Shown: positions 1 through 7,919, numbered from the stretch's first letter. The stretch: DNA of 32,667 nt from an uncultured Acidobacteriia bacterium (GCA_903892565.1 CAITIX010000050.1:1-32667); one strand, 5' to 3'. Notes: a model not told the origin generated them from the letters alone. Numbers and translations: made by a program.

Positions 1-97
1 AAGCATTTGGGGTGATGCCACTTGGCCGTATAACGCGCTAGCTGTAGGAGTGGCCGCCACGGTCCTTCCCAACCAGTTCGGCCCTTTCCTGGCATAG
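1..97 (+). CDS. Possible C-terminal tail of an unidentified protein, cut by the window start
   Basis: Reading from base 2, one frame stays open for 31 codons and stops at TAG 95-97; it ends in residues VLPNQFGPFLA and reads like ordinary protein with a mixed composition. The other two forward frames stop within about 45 bases. No domain can be recognised from so short a piece, and it could be chance. It would be the end of a gene lying to the left of the window. Confidence 0.35.
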   Translation, partial: SIWGDATWPYNALAVGVAATVLPNQFGPFLA

Positions 98-130
98 CGA
101 TGTTATGTCGCACGGGGAGAGGCAAAAGCA

Positions 131-153
131 GATCCCTCTTCGCTCGGGATGAC
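131..153 (+). repeat. Dispersed intergenic repeat, family A copy 1
   Basis: GATCCCTC then TTCGCTCGGGATGAC. It matches the copy at 15572-15597 except for three missing bases (GAC after CCTC). The ends ATCCC and GGGAT can pair, giving a small stem-loop. Confidence 0.6.
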
Positions 154-350
154 TGGGGTGTCGGTTGGGTTGAAAGGCAGAGGTCTCGTGTGATGTCGGC
201 GCTGAACCGCTTCCTATTGCTTTATCGATGGGGTCACGGCTCGGGTCCGATGTGTGGGGCTATAAGAGCTGGGATGACGATTGGGAGTCCGCTCATTTAC
301 ATTCGCGGTTCGGTGCTGTGAGGAGCTGGACCCGAAACGGGGAGCAAGCA

Positions 351-387
351 AAATCGCTCCCCAGGGTGTGACCCGGTGGAGCGATTT
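351..387 (-). terminator. Hairpin terminator downstream of the MBL gene
   Basis: AAATCGCTCC (351-360) and GGAGCGATTT (378-387) are a perfect 10-bp inverted repeat. The loop holds a further GGGT-gtg-ACCC stem (364-374), so the hairpin is almost fully paired. On the minus strand it lies about 40 bases after the stop of the MBL gene and its 3' arm runs into TTTTGC. A competing 7-bp stem, GGGGAGC (339-345) with GCTCCCC (356-362), shares bases with it. Confidence 0.6.
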
Positions 388-426
388 CGGTGAACACGTT
401 GTTGAACTGCGGTAGTTGAGAAGTTC

Positions 427-1293
427 CTACTTGTACTCGGTCTTGAAGCCGGGGAGGCTCCACATCATTTGGAGGCTGCCGGGCATCCAGTGGAATTCGG
501 CGACCATGACTTTGCCGATTTCGTCTTCGCTGGTGTGCTTCTTCACGAGCGCTGCGACGCGCTTGCTTTCCTTATCGACGTCGTTGCGATAGGCGAGCAG
601 GGCCGCCTTGTTGGTCACGGCGCCGTGGCCGGGGATGACGGTCTCGACGTCGAAGCCCTTCATTGCGGCGTCGAGAGTGCCGGGCCAGGACTTGAGGCTG
701 CCGCCGCCGGGATAATCGATGAGCGGCGTGTTGCCGGCCATGAGATCGCCCGTGTGGAGGACCTTGAGAGCGGGGAAGTAGACGACGGCGTCGCCATTGG
801 TGTGGCCGCGTCCGACGAAGCGCGCGACGACTTCCTTGCCGCCGAGGTAGAGGGTGGTTTCATCCTTAAACGTGACGCGAGCGGGGACGACTCCGGGAGG
901 CGCGTTCGATTGCTTGTGCTCCACGATGTTGATATGGGACTGCGTGGTGGAAATGATTTCCACGTTTTCGCCGAACATCTTGGCGTTGCCGCCGCTGTGA
1001 TCCGCATGATAGTGGGTGCTGATCACGTATTTCACGGGCTGGTTGGTGATGCTCTTGATGTTGGACATGATCTGTTCATGATCCATATCGTATTTATCGT
1101 CGACGAGGATGACGCCCTCGTTCGTGAGATAAACAGCGACGTTACCGCCATCGCCTTCGATTTCGTAGAGGTCGTCTTTGATCTTGTTCAGCTTCAACTG
1201 CGGAGGCTGTTTCTGGTTTTGCGTGTATGCCACGGCCGCGATCATCAACATGAGGATGACGGCAGGGATGTATACGAGGAGTTTCCGTTTCAT
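427..1293 (-). CDS. Secreted metallo-beta-lactamase-fold hydrolase
   Basis: This 288-residue protein is a zinc hydrolase of the metallo-beta-lactamase fold. The N-terminus (KRK, then about 18 hydrophobic residues to about 23) is a signal peptide or membrane anchor, so it acts outside the cytoplasm. The core motif H94-x-H96-x-D98-H99 is intact, with further metal ligands at H164 (GRGHTNGD), D183 (HTGD) and H223 (PGHG). These make an active di-zinc site likely. The substrate cannot be read; lactones, esters, thioesters and beta-lactams are all used by this fold. The gene is divergent from two NTF2-like genes that precede a second MBL gene. A TATATT box ends 7 bases before the ATG and no Shine-Dalgarno is visible, which suggests a leaderless mRNA. 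Confidence 0.9.
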   Translation of the reverse strand: MKRKLLVYIPAVILMLMIAAVAYTQNQKQPPQLKLNKIKDDLYEIEGDGGNVAVYLTNEGVILVDDKYDMDHEQIMSNIKSITNQPVKYVISTHYHADHSGGNAKMFGENVEIISTTQSHINIVEHKQSNAPPGVVPARVTFKDETTLYLGGKEVVARFVGRGHTNGDAVVYFPALKVLHTGDLMAGNTPLIDYPGGGSLKSWPGTLDAAMKGFDVETVIPGHGAVTNKAALLAYRNDVDKESKRVAALVKKHTSEDEIGKVMVAEFHWMPGSLQMMWSLPGFKTEYK

Positions 1294-1300
1294 GGGGCTA

Positions 1301-1306
1301 AATATA
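1301..1306 (-). promoter_or_regulatory. -10 box of a likely leaderless promoter for the MBL gene
   Basis: On the minus strand TATATT is followed by TAGCCCC and then the ATG at 1293. A start site about 7 bases after the hexamer would fall on the start codon. No convincing -35 box and no ribosome binding site were seen. Confidence 0.4.
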
Positions 1307-1361
1307 ACAGGTTTCGGCGATTCGGTGGAAGAAGTGGCCTGTCACAAAGAGGACGTAATGC

Positions 1362-1398
1362 TTCTGTCCGCTTCCTGACGGTCGCGGTTCGGTGCTGA
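1362..1398 (+). repeat. Dispersed intergenic repeat, family B copy 1
   Basis: This 37-base element contains CCTGACGGTCGCGGTTCGG and is 35/37 identical to the copy at 13229-13265; a 16-base fragment is at 303-318. All copies are between genes, with no fixed relation to gene starts or ends. Confidence 0.65.
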
Positions 1399-1537
1399 GT
1401 GCTTGCAATTTCACGTGGAGAGCACTCAGCGGTCGCGTGGTTGCCGGAGATCGACTATGCTATTTTGAGGCGCGGCTCTTGAGGCCCGCGGCGGTTGTGG
1501 TGCGTGCTGCGAAACGCGCAGCGGGAGATTGGATTCT

Positions 1538-1978
1538 ATGAGAGTGATGACCAGATTGTTTTGCGGATGGGCTACGCTCGCGATGCTGGCGTGTGTGCCT
1601 TCATTCGCGGCGCCAACGGCGGATGAGGCGAAAAAGCAAGAGATGGTGATGAACTGGTACCGCGAGGTTGTCGTGTCCGGCCATACGGAGCTCGCGTCGA
1701 AGTACATGGCGAGTTCGTTTGTGGAGCACGATCCCACGGTGGGAACCGATCTGGCGAGTTTCGTGAAACATTACGGCGCGGCGCCGAAGCCGATTGCGGC
1801 GAAGTTGCCGATGGCTCCGGTGAAGGCGTTCACCAAGGGCGATTACGTCACGCTGGTGTGGCAGCACGACGACAAAGATCCGAAAACGTCGACGCCGTAC
1901 AAGTACATTTCCTACGATGTGCTGCGGGTGAAAGATGGCAAGATCCAGGAGCACTGGAATAGTGCTCGAGTGCAGTAG
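1538..1978 (+). CDS. Secreted NTF2/SnoaL-like protein
   Basis: A 146-residue protein with a signal peptide (about residues 1-24, ending SFAA) and a single NTF2-like cone domain. The recognisable parts are the helix with MNWYREVV, the SFVEHDP segment and the C-terminal strand VLRVKDGKIQEHWN, which is typical of SnoaL-like proteins. Members of this fold bind or isomerise small molecules, but no specific activity can be assigned. ATG 1538 is chosen over the in-frame TTG at 1529 because GGGAG at 1523-1527 is well spaced for it. The next gene encodes a related protein 15-25 bases downstream, so the two and the following MBL gene probably form an operon. Confidence 0.82.
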   Translation: MRVMTRLFCGWATLAMLACVPSFAAPTADEAKKQEMVMNWYREVVVSGHTELASKYMASSFVEHDPTVGTDLASFVKHYGAAPKPIAAKLPMAPVKAFTKGDYVTLVWQHDDKDPKTSTPYKYISYDVLRVKDGKIQEHWNSARVQ

Positions 1979-2002
1979 TCCACTTCAGGAGAGATGAAGA
2001 AC

Positions 2003-2590
2003 ATGACGATTTCACGCATTCATTTCATGGCGGCTGGCGCGGTGCTCGCGATGGGTTGCGGATTTCTGCTGACGCAAGAAAGCATTGCGCAGGACAATCA
2101 CAACGACGCTCCGGCGGGGCTGCCGATTGCAGCGAAGTACGACTTGAGCTCCTTGAAGTACACGCCGGAAGAGCGCAAGAACCTGGATATGGCGGTGGCT
2201 TATTATCGCGATTGCGTGCAGTCCCACAATTTTGCGCTGCGCGATAAATTTCTGGCGCAGAGCGAAGTGAATCACAATCCGAACGATCCGACGACGCCGG
2301 ATGGTTTGATGGCGATGCTGAACAGCCGTTTTCCGAAGGCCGATCCTCCGCATAAGCAGATTGATCCACTGCCGAATTTGCTGATCGCCAAGGATGACAT
2401 GGTGCTGCTGATGTATGACCAGCAGGAAAAAGAGCCGCGTCCTTATACGTGGAGCCGGTTCGAGATGCTGCGGTTCCAGAACGGCAAGATCGTGGAGCAT
2501 TGGGATGTGGGCGATCGGCGGGCGAATTCGCAGAATTGGAAGATCGATTGGTGCGTGAAGGCGGGTCGCAAGGATTGTCCGACGCCATAG
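2003..2590 (+). CDS. Secreted NTF2/SnoaL-like protein, paralogue of the previous gene
   Basis: A protein of about 195 residues with a signal peptide (hydrophobic stretch MAAGAVLAMGCGFLL, cleavage near SIAQ) and an NTF2-like domain. The segments MAVAYYRDCV, VNHNPNDP and FEMLRFQNGKIVEHWDVGD match the pattern of the upstream neighbour, so the pair looks like an old tandem duplication. A C-terminal extension with two Cys (WCVKAGRKDC) is absent from the shorter paralogue and could form a disulfide. AGGAG at 1988-1992 fits ATG 2003 better than ATG 1994, which would be almost on top of it. Function is unknown; the setting between two secreted MBL hydrolases suggests a shared small-molecule process. 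Confidence 0.8.
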   Translation: MTISRIHFMAAGAVLAMGCGFLLTQESIAQDNHNDAPAGLPIAAKYDLSSLKYTPEERKNLDMAVAYYRDCVQSHNFALRDKFLAQSEVNHNPNDPTTPDGLMAMLNSRFPKADPPHKQIDPLPNLLIAKDDMVLLMYDQQEKEPRPYTWSRFEMLRFQNGKIVEHWDVGDRRANSQNWKIDWCVKAGRKDCPTP

Positions 2591-2629
2591 TTGGCGATTC
2601 CATTGGGAGACGGCGCATTGGGAGAAATC

Positions 2630-3616
2630 ATGGTGTTTCCGAAACAGCTCGCTCGGGTTGTGCCTTTTGTCGTGTTGGCAAGTGGATTGGTTTGCGCGCA
2701 GGAGCCGGCGGGAGCTCCCGCGGATTTGAATAAGCCGGAAGCGCAGGCGTTTATCGCGAAAGCAAAGAAAGCCGCGGGCACGCAGTGGGCCGGCGTGGAA
2801 CACTTCTTGTGCGAAGAGCCGCGCGGGGCGAGTGCGAACGATCCGCTGGTGGAGCCGACGAAACTTTTCGACAACCTGTATTTGCTAGGGAAAGACGGCG
2901 GCGAGATTTACGCGATCACGACATCGGCCGGAATCATTTTGCTCGGCTCGGGCGGCGCGACGGAAACGGAGACGGTGCTGCTGGCCGGGATGAAGAAGCT
3001 CGGGCTCGATCCGACGCAGATCAAGATTGTGATTGTGGCGCACGGGCATGCGGATCATTTCGCGGGTGCGAAATATTTGCAGGATCATTTTGGCGCACAC
3101 GTTTACATCGCGCAGCAGGATTGGGATTTGATTGAACGTCCCGCGCCTGCCGCCGCAGAAGGCAAGAAGAAGGCTGCTGGGCCTCCGCTGCCGAAGCACG
3201 ATATGTTGCTCGAAGAAGGAAAGCCGGTGGTGTTAGGCGATGAGAAGATCATCCCGGTGTTCATTCCGGGCCACACGGCGGGATCGATGGGGATGTTTTT
3301 CGAGGTGAGGGATAACGGCAAGAAGCACATGGCCGGGATCTTCGGCGGTGCGGTGCTGCTGGTGCGCGCGATGTCGGGAGATCGTGATCAATATGTGAAA
3401 TCGATCGCGCATTATCGCGAGATGGCGAAGAAGCTGAAGGTGGATGTGCAGCTCAAGGATCATCCGCTGATGGATGGAGAAGCCGACAAGCTCGTGAAGA
3501 TTCGCGCGCGCAAGAAGGGCGAGCCGAATCCGTTTCTGGTGGGCCAGGCCAGCTACGGGCGCTATCTTGATGTGATGAACGATTGCTTCGAGGCGCAGAT
3601 CGCGGCGCGGAAGTAG
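2630..3616 (+). CDS. Secreted MBL-fold hydrolase, subclass B3-like
   Basis: A 328-residue zinc hydrolase with a signal peptide (residues 1-23, ending VCAQ). Its metal ligands follow the order seen in subclass B3 metallo-beta-lactamases: H138-G-H140-A-D142-H143, then H215 (PGHTAGS) and H278 in KDHP. An insertion rich in Ala, Lys and Pro (about 171-188) follows the ligand cluster. The conserved strand before the motif reads LLGSGG where many relatives have an Asp (LIDxG). Hydrolysis of beta-lactams is possible but unproven, since B3-like sequences include many non-lactamases. ATG 2630 is preferred because GGGAGA lies just upstream; the open frame reaches back to TTG 2591. The gene follows the two NTF2-like genes with about 40 bases between. 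Confidence 0.85.
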   Translation: MVFPKQLARVVPFVVLASGLVCAQEPAGAPADLNKPEAQAFIAKAKKAAGTQWAGVEHFLCEEPRGASANDPLVEPTKLFDNLYLLGKDGGEIYAITTSAGIILLGSGGATETETVLLAGMKKLGLDPTQIKIVIVAHGHADHFAGAKYLQDHFGAHVYIAQQDWDLIERPAPAAAEGKKKAAGPPLPKHDMLLEEGKPVVLGDEKIIPVFIPGHTAGSMGMFFEVRDNGKKHMAGIFGGAVLLVRAMSGDRDQYVKSIAHYREMAKKLKVDVQLKDHPLMDGEADKLVKIRARKKGEPNPFLVGQASYGRYLDVMNDCFEAQIAARK

Positions 3617-3645
3617 TCGATGCGCTTAGTAAGTAGAAGACGCGC

Positions 3646-4020
<375 letters not shown>

Positions 4021-5391
4021 TTACGAATCGAAGTTGTACCCTTCTTCACCGTGCAAGCTGAGATCCATTCCCTGATCTTCATCGCGGGCGCTCATCCGGA
4101 AGCCTAAAGCGAGCGACGTGACTTTCAATGCGATGAGAGTTCCGACCACCGCGAATACGATTCCGATGATCGCACCAATCAGCTGGTTGAGGATTTGTCC
4201 CGGATTTCCGTCGACGGCTCCGAGGGGCGCGGCTTGACCGTTGGCGAGTTTGAGAGTGTCGTTGACGGCGCGTGTGGCGAAGACGCCGGTGAGCAGGCAT
4301 CCGATGAATCCGCCGACGCCGTGGACGCCGAACGCGTCGAGGGTGTCATCGTACTTGAGCTTTGCTTTGACCACGGCAACCATGGTGTAGCAGACGAATC
4401 CTGCGATGAAGCCGATGATGACGGCGCTGAAGGGTTGGACGAAGCCGGCGCCTTGGGTCACTGTTGCGAGGCCTGCGACGGCACCCGAAATCGCACCGAG
4501 TGCGCCGGGCTTGCCATTACGAATGCGTTCGGCAATCATCCAGGCGACGGCACCGGCGGCGGAGGCCAGGTGCGTGGCGACGAAGGCGCTCGATGCAAGA
4601 GAGGACGCGGCGAGCGCACTGCCGGCGTTGAAGCCGAACCATCCTACCCACAGCAAGCAGGCGCCGATGAAGCTGAGCACGAGGTTGTGGGGCGGCATGG
4701 GTTCTTGCGGATATCCGACGCGGCGTCCGACCCAGATTGCGGTTACCAGCGCCGAGAATCCCGAAGTGATGTGCACGACGGTTCCACCGGCGAAATCAAA
4801 GACCGGAATCTTGCCGCCGAGGAATGGATTCAGGTAGCCGCCGATTCCCCAGACCATGTGCGCAATGGGGAAGTACACCAAGAAGAGCCAGATAAGGGAG
4901 AAGAGTAGTGTGGAGCTGAATTTGACGCGTTCGGCGAAAGCTCCGGTGATGAGCGCGGGCGTGATGATGGCGAACATCATCTGGTAGATCATGAACGTCA
5001 GGTGCGGGATAGTGGGCGCGTAGTTCGCGTTGGGAGCGGCGCCGACGCCGTGCAGGAACGCGAATCGCAGATCGCCAAGAAACGCGTTGCCTTCCGCGAA
5101 GACCAGACTGTAGCCGCAGATCGCCCAGACTAACGTCACGACGGCCATCATCGCGAAGCTCTGCATCATGGTGCCGAGGACGTTGCGGCGACGCACCAGG
5201 CCGCAATAAAAGAGCGCGAGGCCGGGCCCCGTCATCATGAGGACGAGCGCGGCGCTGATGAGCATCCAGGCGTTGTCGCCTGCAGAGATCGCGGGCACTG
5301 CGGCGGGTGAGGGAAGCGGGCTATCGGTTTGCGCGAAGGCGCAAGCGGGCAGGCATAGATAGGCGAGTACGGCAAGAGTTCGCAGCGACAA
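4021..5391 (-). CDS. amtB: Ammonium transporter AmtB
   Basis: A 456-residue Amt/Rh family channel that conducts ammonium across the inner membrane. A signal peptide (ending CAFAQ) is followed by a Ser/Pro-rich linker and about eleven membrane helices, as in E. coli AmtB. The two pore histidines are visible in GGTVVHITSG and AFGVHGVGG. The C-terminal tail (MSARDEDQGMDLSLHGEEGYNFDS region) carries the conserved GMDxxxHGExxY signature that contacts PII. The chosen start is TTG 5391, because AAGGAG lies 7 bases upstream; an earlier TTG at 5418 has no such site. The gene is followed by glnK. A sigma-54-like element precedes it. Confidence 0.95.
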   Translation of the reverse strand: MSLRTLAVLAYLCLPACAFAQTDSPLPSPAAVPAISAGDNAWMLISAALVLMMTGPGLALFYCGLVRRRNVLGTMMQSFAMMAVVTLVWAICGYSLVFAEGNAFLGDLRFAFLHGVGAAPNANYAPTIPHLTFMIYQMMFAIITPALITGAFAERVKFSSTLLFSLIWLFLVYFPIAHMVWGIGGYLNPFLGGKIPVFDFAGGTVVHITSGFSALVTAIWVGRRVGYPQEPMPPHNLVLSFIGACLLWVGWFGFNAGSALAASSLASSAFVATHLASAAGAVAWMIAERIRNGKPGALGAISGAVAGLATVTQGAGFVQPFSAVIIGFIAGFVCYTMVAVVKAKLKYDDTLDAFGVHGVGGFIGCLLTGVFATRAVNDTLKLANGQAAPLGAVDGNPGQILNQLIGAIIGIVFAVVGTLIALKVTSLALGFRMSARDEDQGMDLSLHGEEGYNFDS

Positions 5392-5412
5392 ACGTGGTCT
5401 CCTTGAACCAGG

Positions 5413-5431
5413 CTGCAACGAGGAAGCCCGG
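5413..5431 (-). promoter_or_regulatory. Possible sigma-54 (-24/-12) promoter of amtB-glnK
   Basis: On the minus strand GGC at 5428-5426 and TTGC at 5418-5415 have the GG-N10-GC spacing of RpoN promoters. A start site about 12 bases further on would leave a short leader carrying the AAGGAG site before TTG 5391. The -24 half is imperfect (CTT after GG in place of CACG), and no NtrC site was recognised, so this rests on spacing and on the known nitrogen control of amtB in other bacteria. Confidence 0.28.
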
Positions 5432-5583
5432 AACGAACGATATTTAGTTGTAAGGAAGATTGTCGTCGAAAGGGAAGTGGTTCCGCAAGTGTGGGGAGTA
5501 AAACCCGCGTCTGAGGGGATTGGGAAATCTTGGTGGTACGCCGATGGATGTACTAGGAATCACCTCAGGCGGGAGTAAACACG

Positions 5584-5847
5584 ATGCGCGCTATTACCGA
5601 GAAGCTATTCAAAAAGTATCTGAAGCCGAATCCAGCGCGTCCGGGCGCGTATTATCAGTCGGGCCAGACGATGGTGATGATCGAATCCCGCCAATGGAAG
5701 CTGGCGTATTCGATCCACGAGAAAGTCACGTTTGACGTGACGGACGAAGCCGCGTTGCTGATTGAAGTTCCGGGCGATCACGGCGTGCACCTGGTGCCGT
5801 GGCACATGGTGCTGCGGATCACGGTCAGCGAAGGCTCTCACCTGTAG
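5584..5847 (+). CDS. Small protein of unknown function
   Basis: An 87-residue soluble protein that I do not recognise. It has no signal peptide or membrane segment. It starts with a basic helix-like stretch (ITEKLFKKYLKP), followed by beta-rich sequence (TMVMIESRQWKLAYSI, VTFDVTDEAALLIEV) and ends HLVPWHMVLRITVSEGSHL. GGGAG at 5571-5575 lies 8 bases before the ATG, and composition and codon use look like a real gene. It lies between divergent amtB and a toxin-antitoxin pair 48 bases downstream. Confidence 0.7.
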   Translation: MRAITEKLFKKYLKPNPARPGAYYQSGQTMVMIESRQWKLAYSIHEKVTFDVTDEAALLIEVPGDHGVHLVPWHMVLRITVSEGSHL

Positions 5848-5880
5848 GGCATTCTGACGTAGTGGAAGGGCAGCCGGTCG

Positions 5881-5886
5881 TATAAT
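5881..5886 (+). promoter_or_regulatory. -10 box directly before the antitoxin gene
   Basis: A perfect TATAAT is followed by nine bases and then ATG 5896. The start site would fall 2-4 bases before the ATG or on it. No Shine-Dalgarno fits. No good -35 box was found at 16-18 bp; the nearest (CTGACG, 5854-5859) is 21 bp away. Confidence 0.45.
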
Positions 5887-5895
5887 AAAGACGGT

Positions 5896-6114
5896 ATGAC
5901 GGCACGGGAAGTCCTCCATGAACTCGTCGACAAACTGCGAGACGATCAGACAGATCTTGCGTGCGATTTGATCGAAGATCTTCGCAACGCCGCGGATTCC
6001 GAGGGTTCACCGCGCGATGCCGGCGCCTTGGCTTCGCTGGATCGCGGACTTGCGGATGTGCAGGCGGGGCGTGTGAAATCTCTCGATGAATACGAACGTG
6101 AACGCGGGTTGTGA
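5896..6114 (+). CDS. Antitoxin of a RelE/ParE-type toxin-antitoxin pair
   Basis: A 72-residue, strongly acidic, helical protein. It overlaps the next gene by 4 bases and that gene encodes a RelE/ParE-like toxin, which is what identifies it. The N-terminal part (VLHELVDKLRDDQTDLACDLIEDL) is helix-forming and could dimerise, and the C-terminal tail SLDEYERERGL resembles the toxin-wrapping end of Phd/RelB-type antitoxins. A DNA-binding fold cannot be confirmed by eye. Such antitoxins neutralise the toxin by direct binding and usually repress their own operon. The promoter box lies right against the start codon. Confidence 0.75.
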   Translation: MTAREVLHELVDKLRDDQTDLACDLIEDLRNAADSEGSPRDAGALASLDRGLADVQAGRVKSLDEYERERGL

Positions 6115-6341
6115 GCTATCGCGTATTCCTGACACACGAGGCTGAGAAAGCTCTTGACCGTCTCGACCAATTGGCAGAGGATCCTTTCGATCATCGGCTA
6201 TCTTCCCAACTGGTAGAGCGCGGTGGTGTTCGCAAGTCTCGGGTCGGAGGATGGCGGATCCTTTACACAGCAGACCGCGAGCTGCGGATCTTAGCGGTGC
6301 TCGCTGTGGGTGCTCGCGGACAGGTGTACAAGGATACTTAG
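6111..6341 (+). CDS. RelE/ParE family toxin
   Basis: A 76-residue protein starting at GTG 6111, whose GTGA overlaps the antitoxin stop, a sign of translational coupling. It has the family layout: an N-terminal strand and helix (YRVFLTHEAEKALDRLD), a basic middle (GGVRKSRVGGWRILYTA) and a C-terminal strand (ILAVLAVGARGQVYKDT), matching the G-x-x-R-I-x-Y and VxxRxxVY pattern of RelE-like toxins. Members are either ribosome-dependent mRNA interferases or gyrase poisons; the sequence alone does not decide. It is slightly short for the family (85-100 is usual), but both ends of the fold are present. Confidence 0.8.
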   Translation: MSYRVFLTHEAEKALDRLDQLAEDPFDHRLSSQLVERGGVRKSRVGGWRILYTADRELRILAVLAVGARGQVYKDT

Positions 6342-6407
6342 AGGACGATTCGGCACGAATACCTCGACCCAAACGCTGCGGACGCAGACCGTGAGCGTCG
6401 GCCCATT

Positions 6408-7838
6408 CTACTTTAAATCATTGCGGAACACGACGCCGCCCTTCATCACGAACTTCACTCGTTCTGTTTCGGTGATGTCCGCGAGGGGGTCGCCGGCGAC
6501 GGCGGTGATATCGGCGTAGCGGCCTTTTTCAATAATGCCGACGTATTTGCCGAGTTCGAAATTGAGGCTCTCGGCGGCGTTGAGGGTGGCCATTTGGAGC
6601 GCCTGCGCGGGCGTCATGCCCCACTTCACGTAGTAGGCAAACTGGAACGCTTGTGCGCCGTGGCCCGCCATATAGGCTCCGCTGCCGAAGACTTCCTTGA
6701 AGCCTTCGCGAACCAGGCGCTTGAAGCTCAGTTCGGTGAGCGAGAGACGCGTGTACTTGCCGCCGGAGGATTTCAGGTCCTTCTCTTCGAGCTCGCCGAT
6801 GAGGTCCCACAGGGTCTGCATCACAGGGCGAATGGTGCCGTCCGGCATGGGCTGCTTCAAGAGGCGAATGGTTTCGTCGTCAAGGCCGGGAGCTCCAGTG
6901 ACGCCGACGGTTAAGTGCATCGGCATGTCGACACCGGCAACGATGCAGTTGCGCAAGCCTTCGCCGCCGTAGGCGTGGCAGGCGACTTTTAATCCACGAC
7001 GATGAGCCTCTTCGACCAGCGCCTGATTTTCTTCGAGCGTGAGCGAAGGGACGTTGATCATGGTGCCATCCGGTTTGAACGCGCCGCCGCCCGAGGCGGG
7101 ATAACCGCTGCCTTCGAAATCCTCTGTCTCGTAAACCTTAATCCAATCGACGCCGTAGTGGGCGCGTTCGCGCACGGCAGCGCGCGCGAGCCACGGAGAG
7201 TTCACATCGGCACGCAGCTGGTACGACGGCACGCCGGGGGCGAAGCCGAAGGGGACGACCGTGGACGGTGCTGGATAAGGACCTGCGCCGCGCGGGGCGA
7301 GCTGCGGGCCGGAGACTTGCAGGCGGGGGCCGACGATGGTGCCCTTGTTGATGGCGTCGCGGAGCTCGATGGTGCCGTAACTATATTGCGAGCCCATGTC
7401 CTGCAGGGTGGTGAAGCCCGCGTACATATCCTTCAACGCGTAGTGAGTGGCGACGAGCGCGGTGCGCGCTTCGTTGGGCTCGGGATCCTGCATGAGGTGC
7501 ACGTGGCGGTCGATGAGTCCGGGGAGCACGGTGGCGTGGCTGAGATCGATCACGCGGGCGCCTGCTGGAATCTGGATGCTAGCGGCAGGGCCGACGTCGG
7601 TGATGCGATCGCCCTTGATGAGGATGACTTGGTTGGGAAGATTTCTTCCCGTGCGCGCGTCGAACATTCTTCCGGCGCGAATGGCGACGCCGGCCGCGGG
7701 AGGCGGCTGCATCTCCATGGTGTTGAGGTTGAAGGGAGGCGTTTCGGGGCGTGGGGCCTGGGCGTAGATCGCTGGGGCGATGTTTAATAGAGCCACGCCA
7801 GCGACGACGGTCAGGCGATTTACAAAACACTTCTTCAT
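6408..7838 (-). CDS. Secreted amidohydrolase with an altered active site
   Basis: A 476-residue amidohydrolase-superfamily protein with a signal peptide (ending PAIYAQ). The best match by pattern is the imidazolonepropionase-like/peptidase group. H112-V-H114 after strand 1, K234 (DWIKVYE, candidate carboxylated Lys), H288 (VACHAYG) and H308 (MPMHLT) supply metal ligands. The strand-8 position that normally reads GTDAG reads FGSGAY, so the catalytic Asp is Gly387. The C-terminal signature GMTPAQALQMATLNAAESLNF and IEKGRYADITAVAGDPL is typical. GGAGGG lies 6 bases before the ATG. It is either inactive, uses another base, or acts on an unusual substrate. Confidence 0.88.
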   Translation of the reverse strand: MKKCFVNRLTVVAGVALLNIAPAIYAQAPRPETPPFNLNTMEMQPPPAAGVAIRAGRMFDARTGRNLPNQVILIKGDRITDVGPAASIQIPAGARVIDLSHATVLPGLIDRHVHLMQDPEPNEARTALVATHYALKDMYAGFTTLQDMGSQYSYGTIELRDAINKGTIVGPRLQVSGPQLAPRGAGPYPAPSTVVPFGFAPGVPSYQLRADVNSPWLARAAVRERAHYGVDWIKVYETEDFEGSGYPASGGGAFKPDGTMINVPSLTLEENQALVEEAHRRGLKVACHAYGGEGLRNCIVAGVDMPMHLTVGVTGAPGLDDETIRLLKQPMPDGTIRPVMQTLWDLIGELEEKDLKSSGGKYTRLSLTELSFKRLVREGFKEVFGSGAYMAGHGAQAFQFAYYVKWGMTPAQALQMATLNAAESLNFELGKYVGIIEKGRYADITAVAGDPLADITETERVKFVMKGGVVFRNDLK

Positions 7839-7919
7839 CAGAATCCCTCCACTCCGGATGGTCCGCAGAATTGCGCGGACAAGTTACCAGTATAGCGTGG
7901 AGGCTCTTCGGTGCGCGGC

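Larger units (their letters stand above)
98..426. other. Gene-free stretch with repeat copies and a hairpin
   Basis: No convincing gene is present. The only open frame (100-321) is a chance frame, since part of it is a copy of a dispersed repeat (131-153) that also occurs outside genes at 15572. It also holds a short piece (303-318) of a second repeat family and a long hairpin at 351-387. Confidence 0.6.

Noticed and set aside
100-321. Open frame of 73 codons
   Set aside because: It includes a dispersed noncoding repeat and has no family-like sequence or ribosome site.
469-1398. Long open frame antisense to the MBL gene
   Set aside because: It is the GC-rich mirror of a clear zinc hydrolase gene; its translation is low in structure, rich in Asp, Val and Gly, with no domain.
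7002-7787. 261-codon open frame antisense to the amidohydrolase
   Set aside because: No domain or ribosome site; the sense strand is a clear enzyme.
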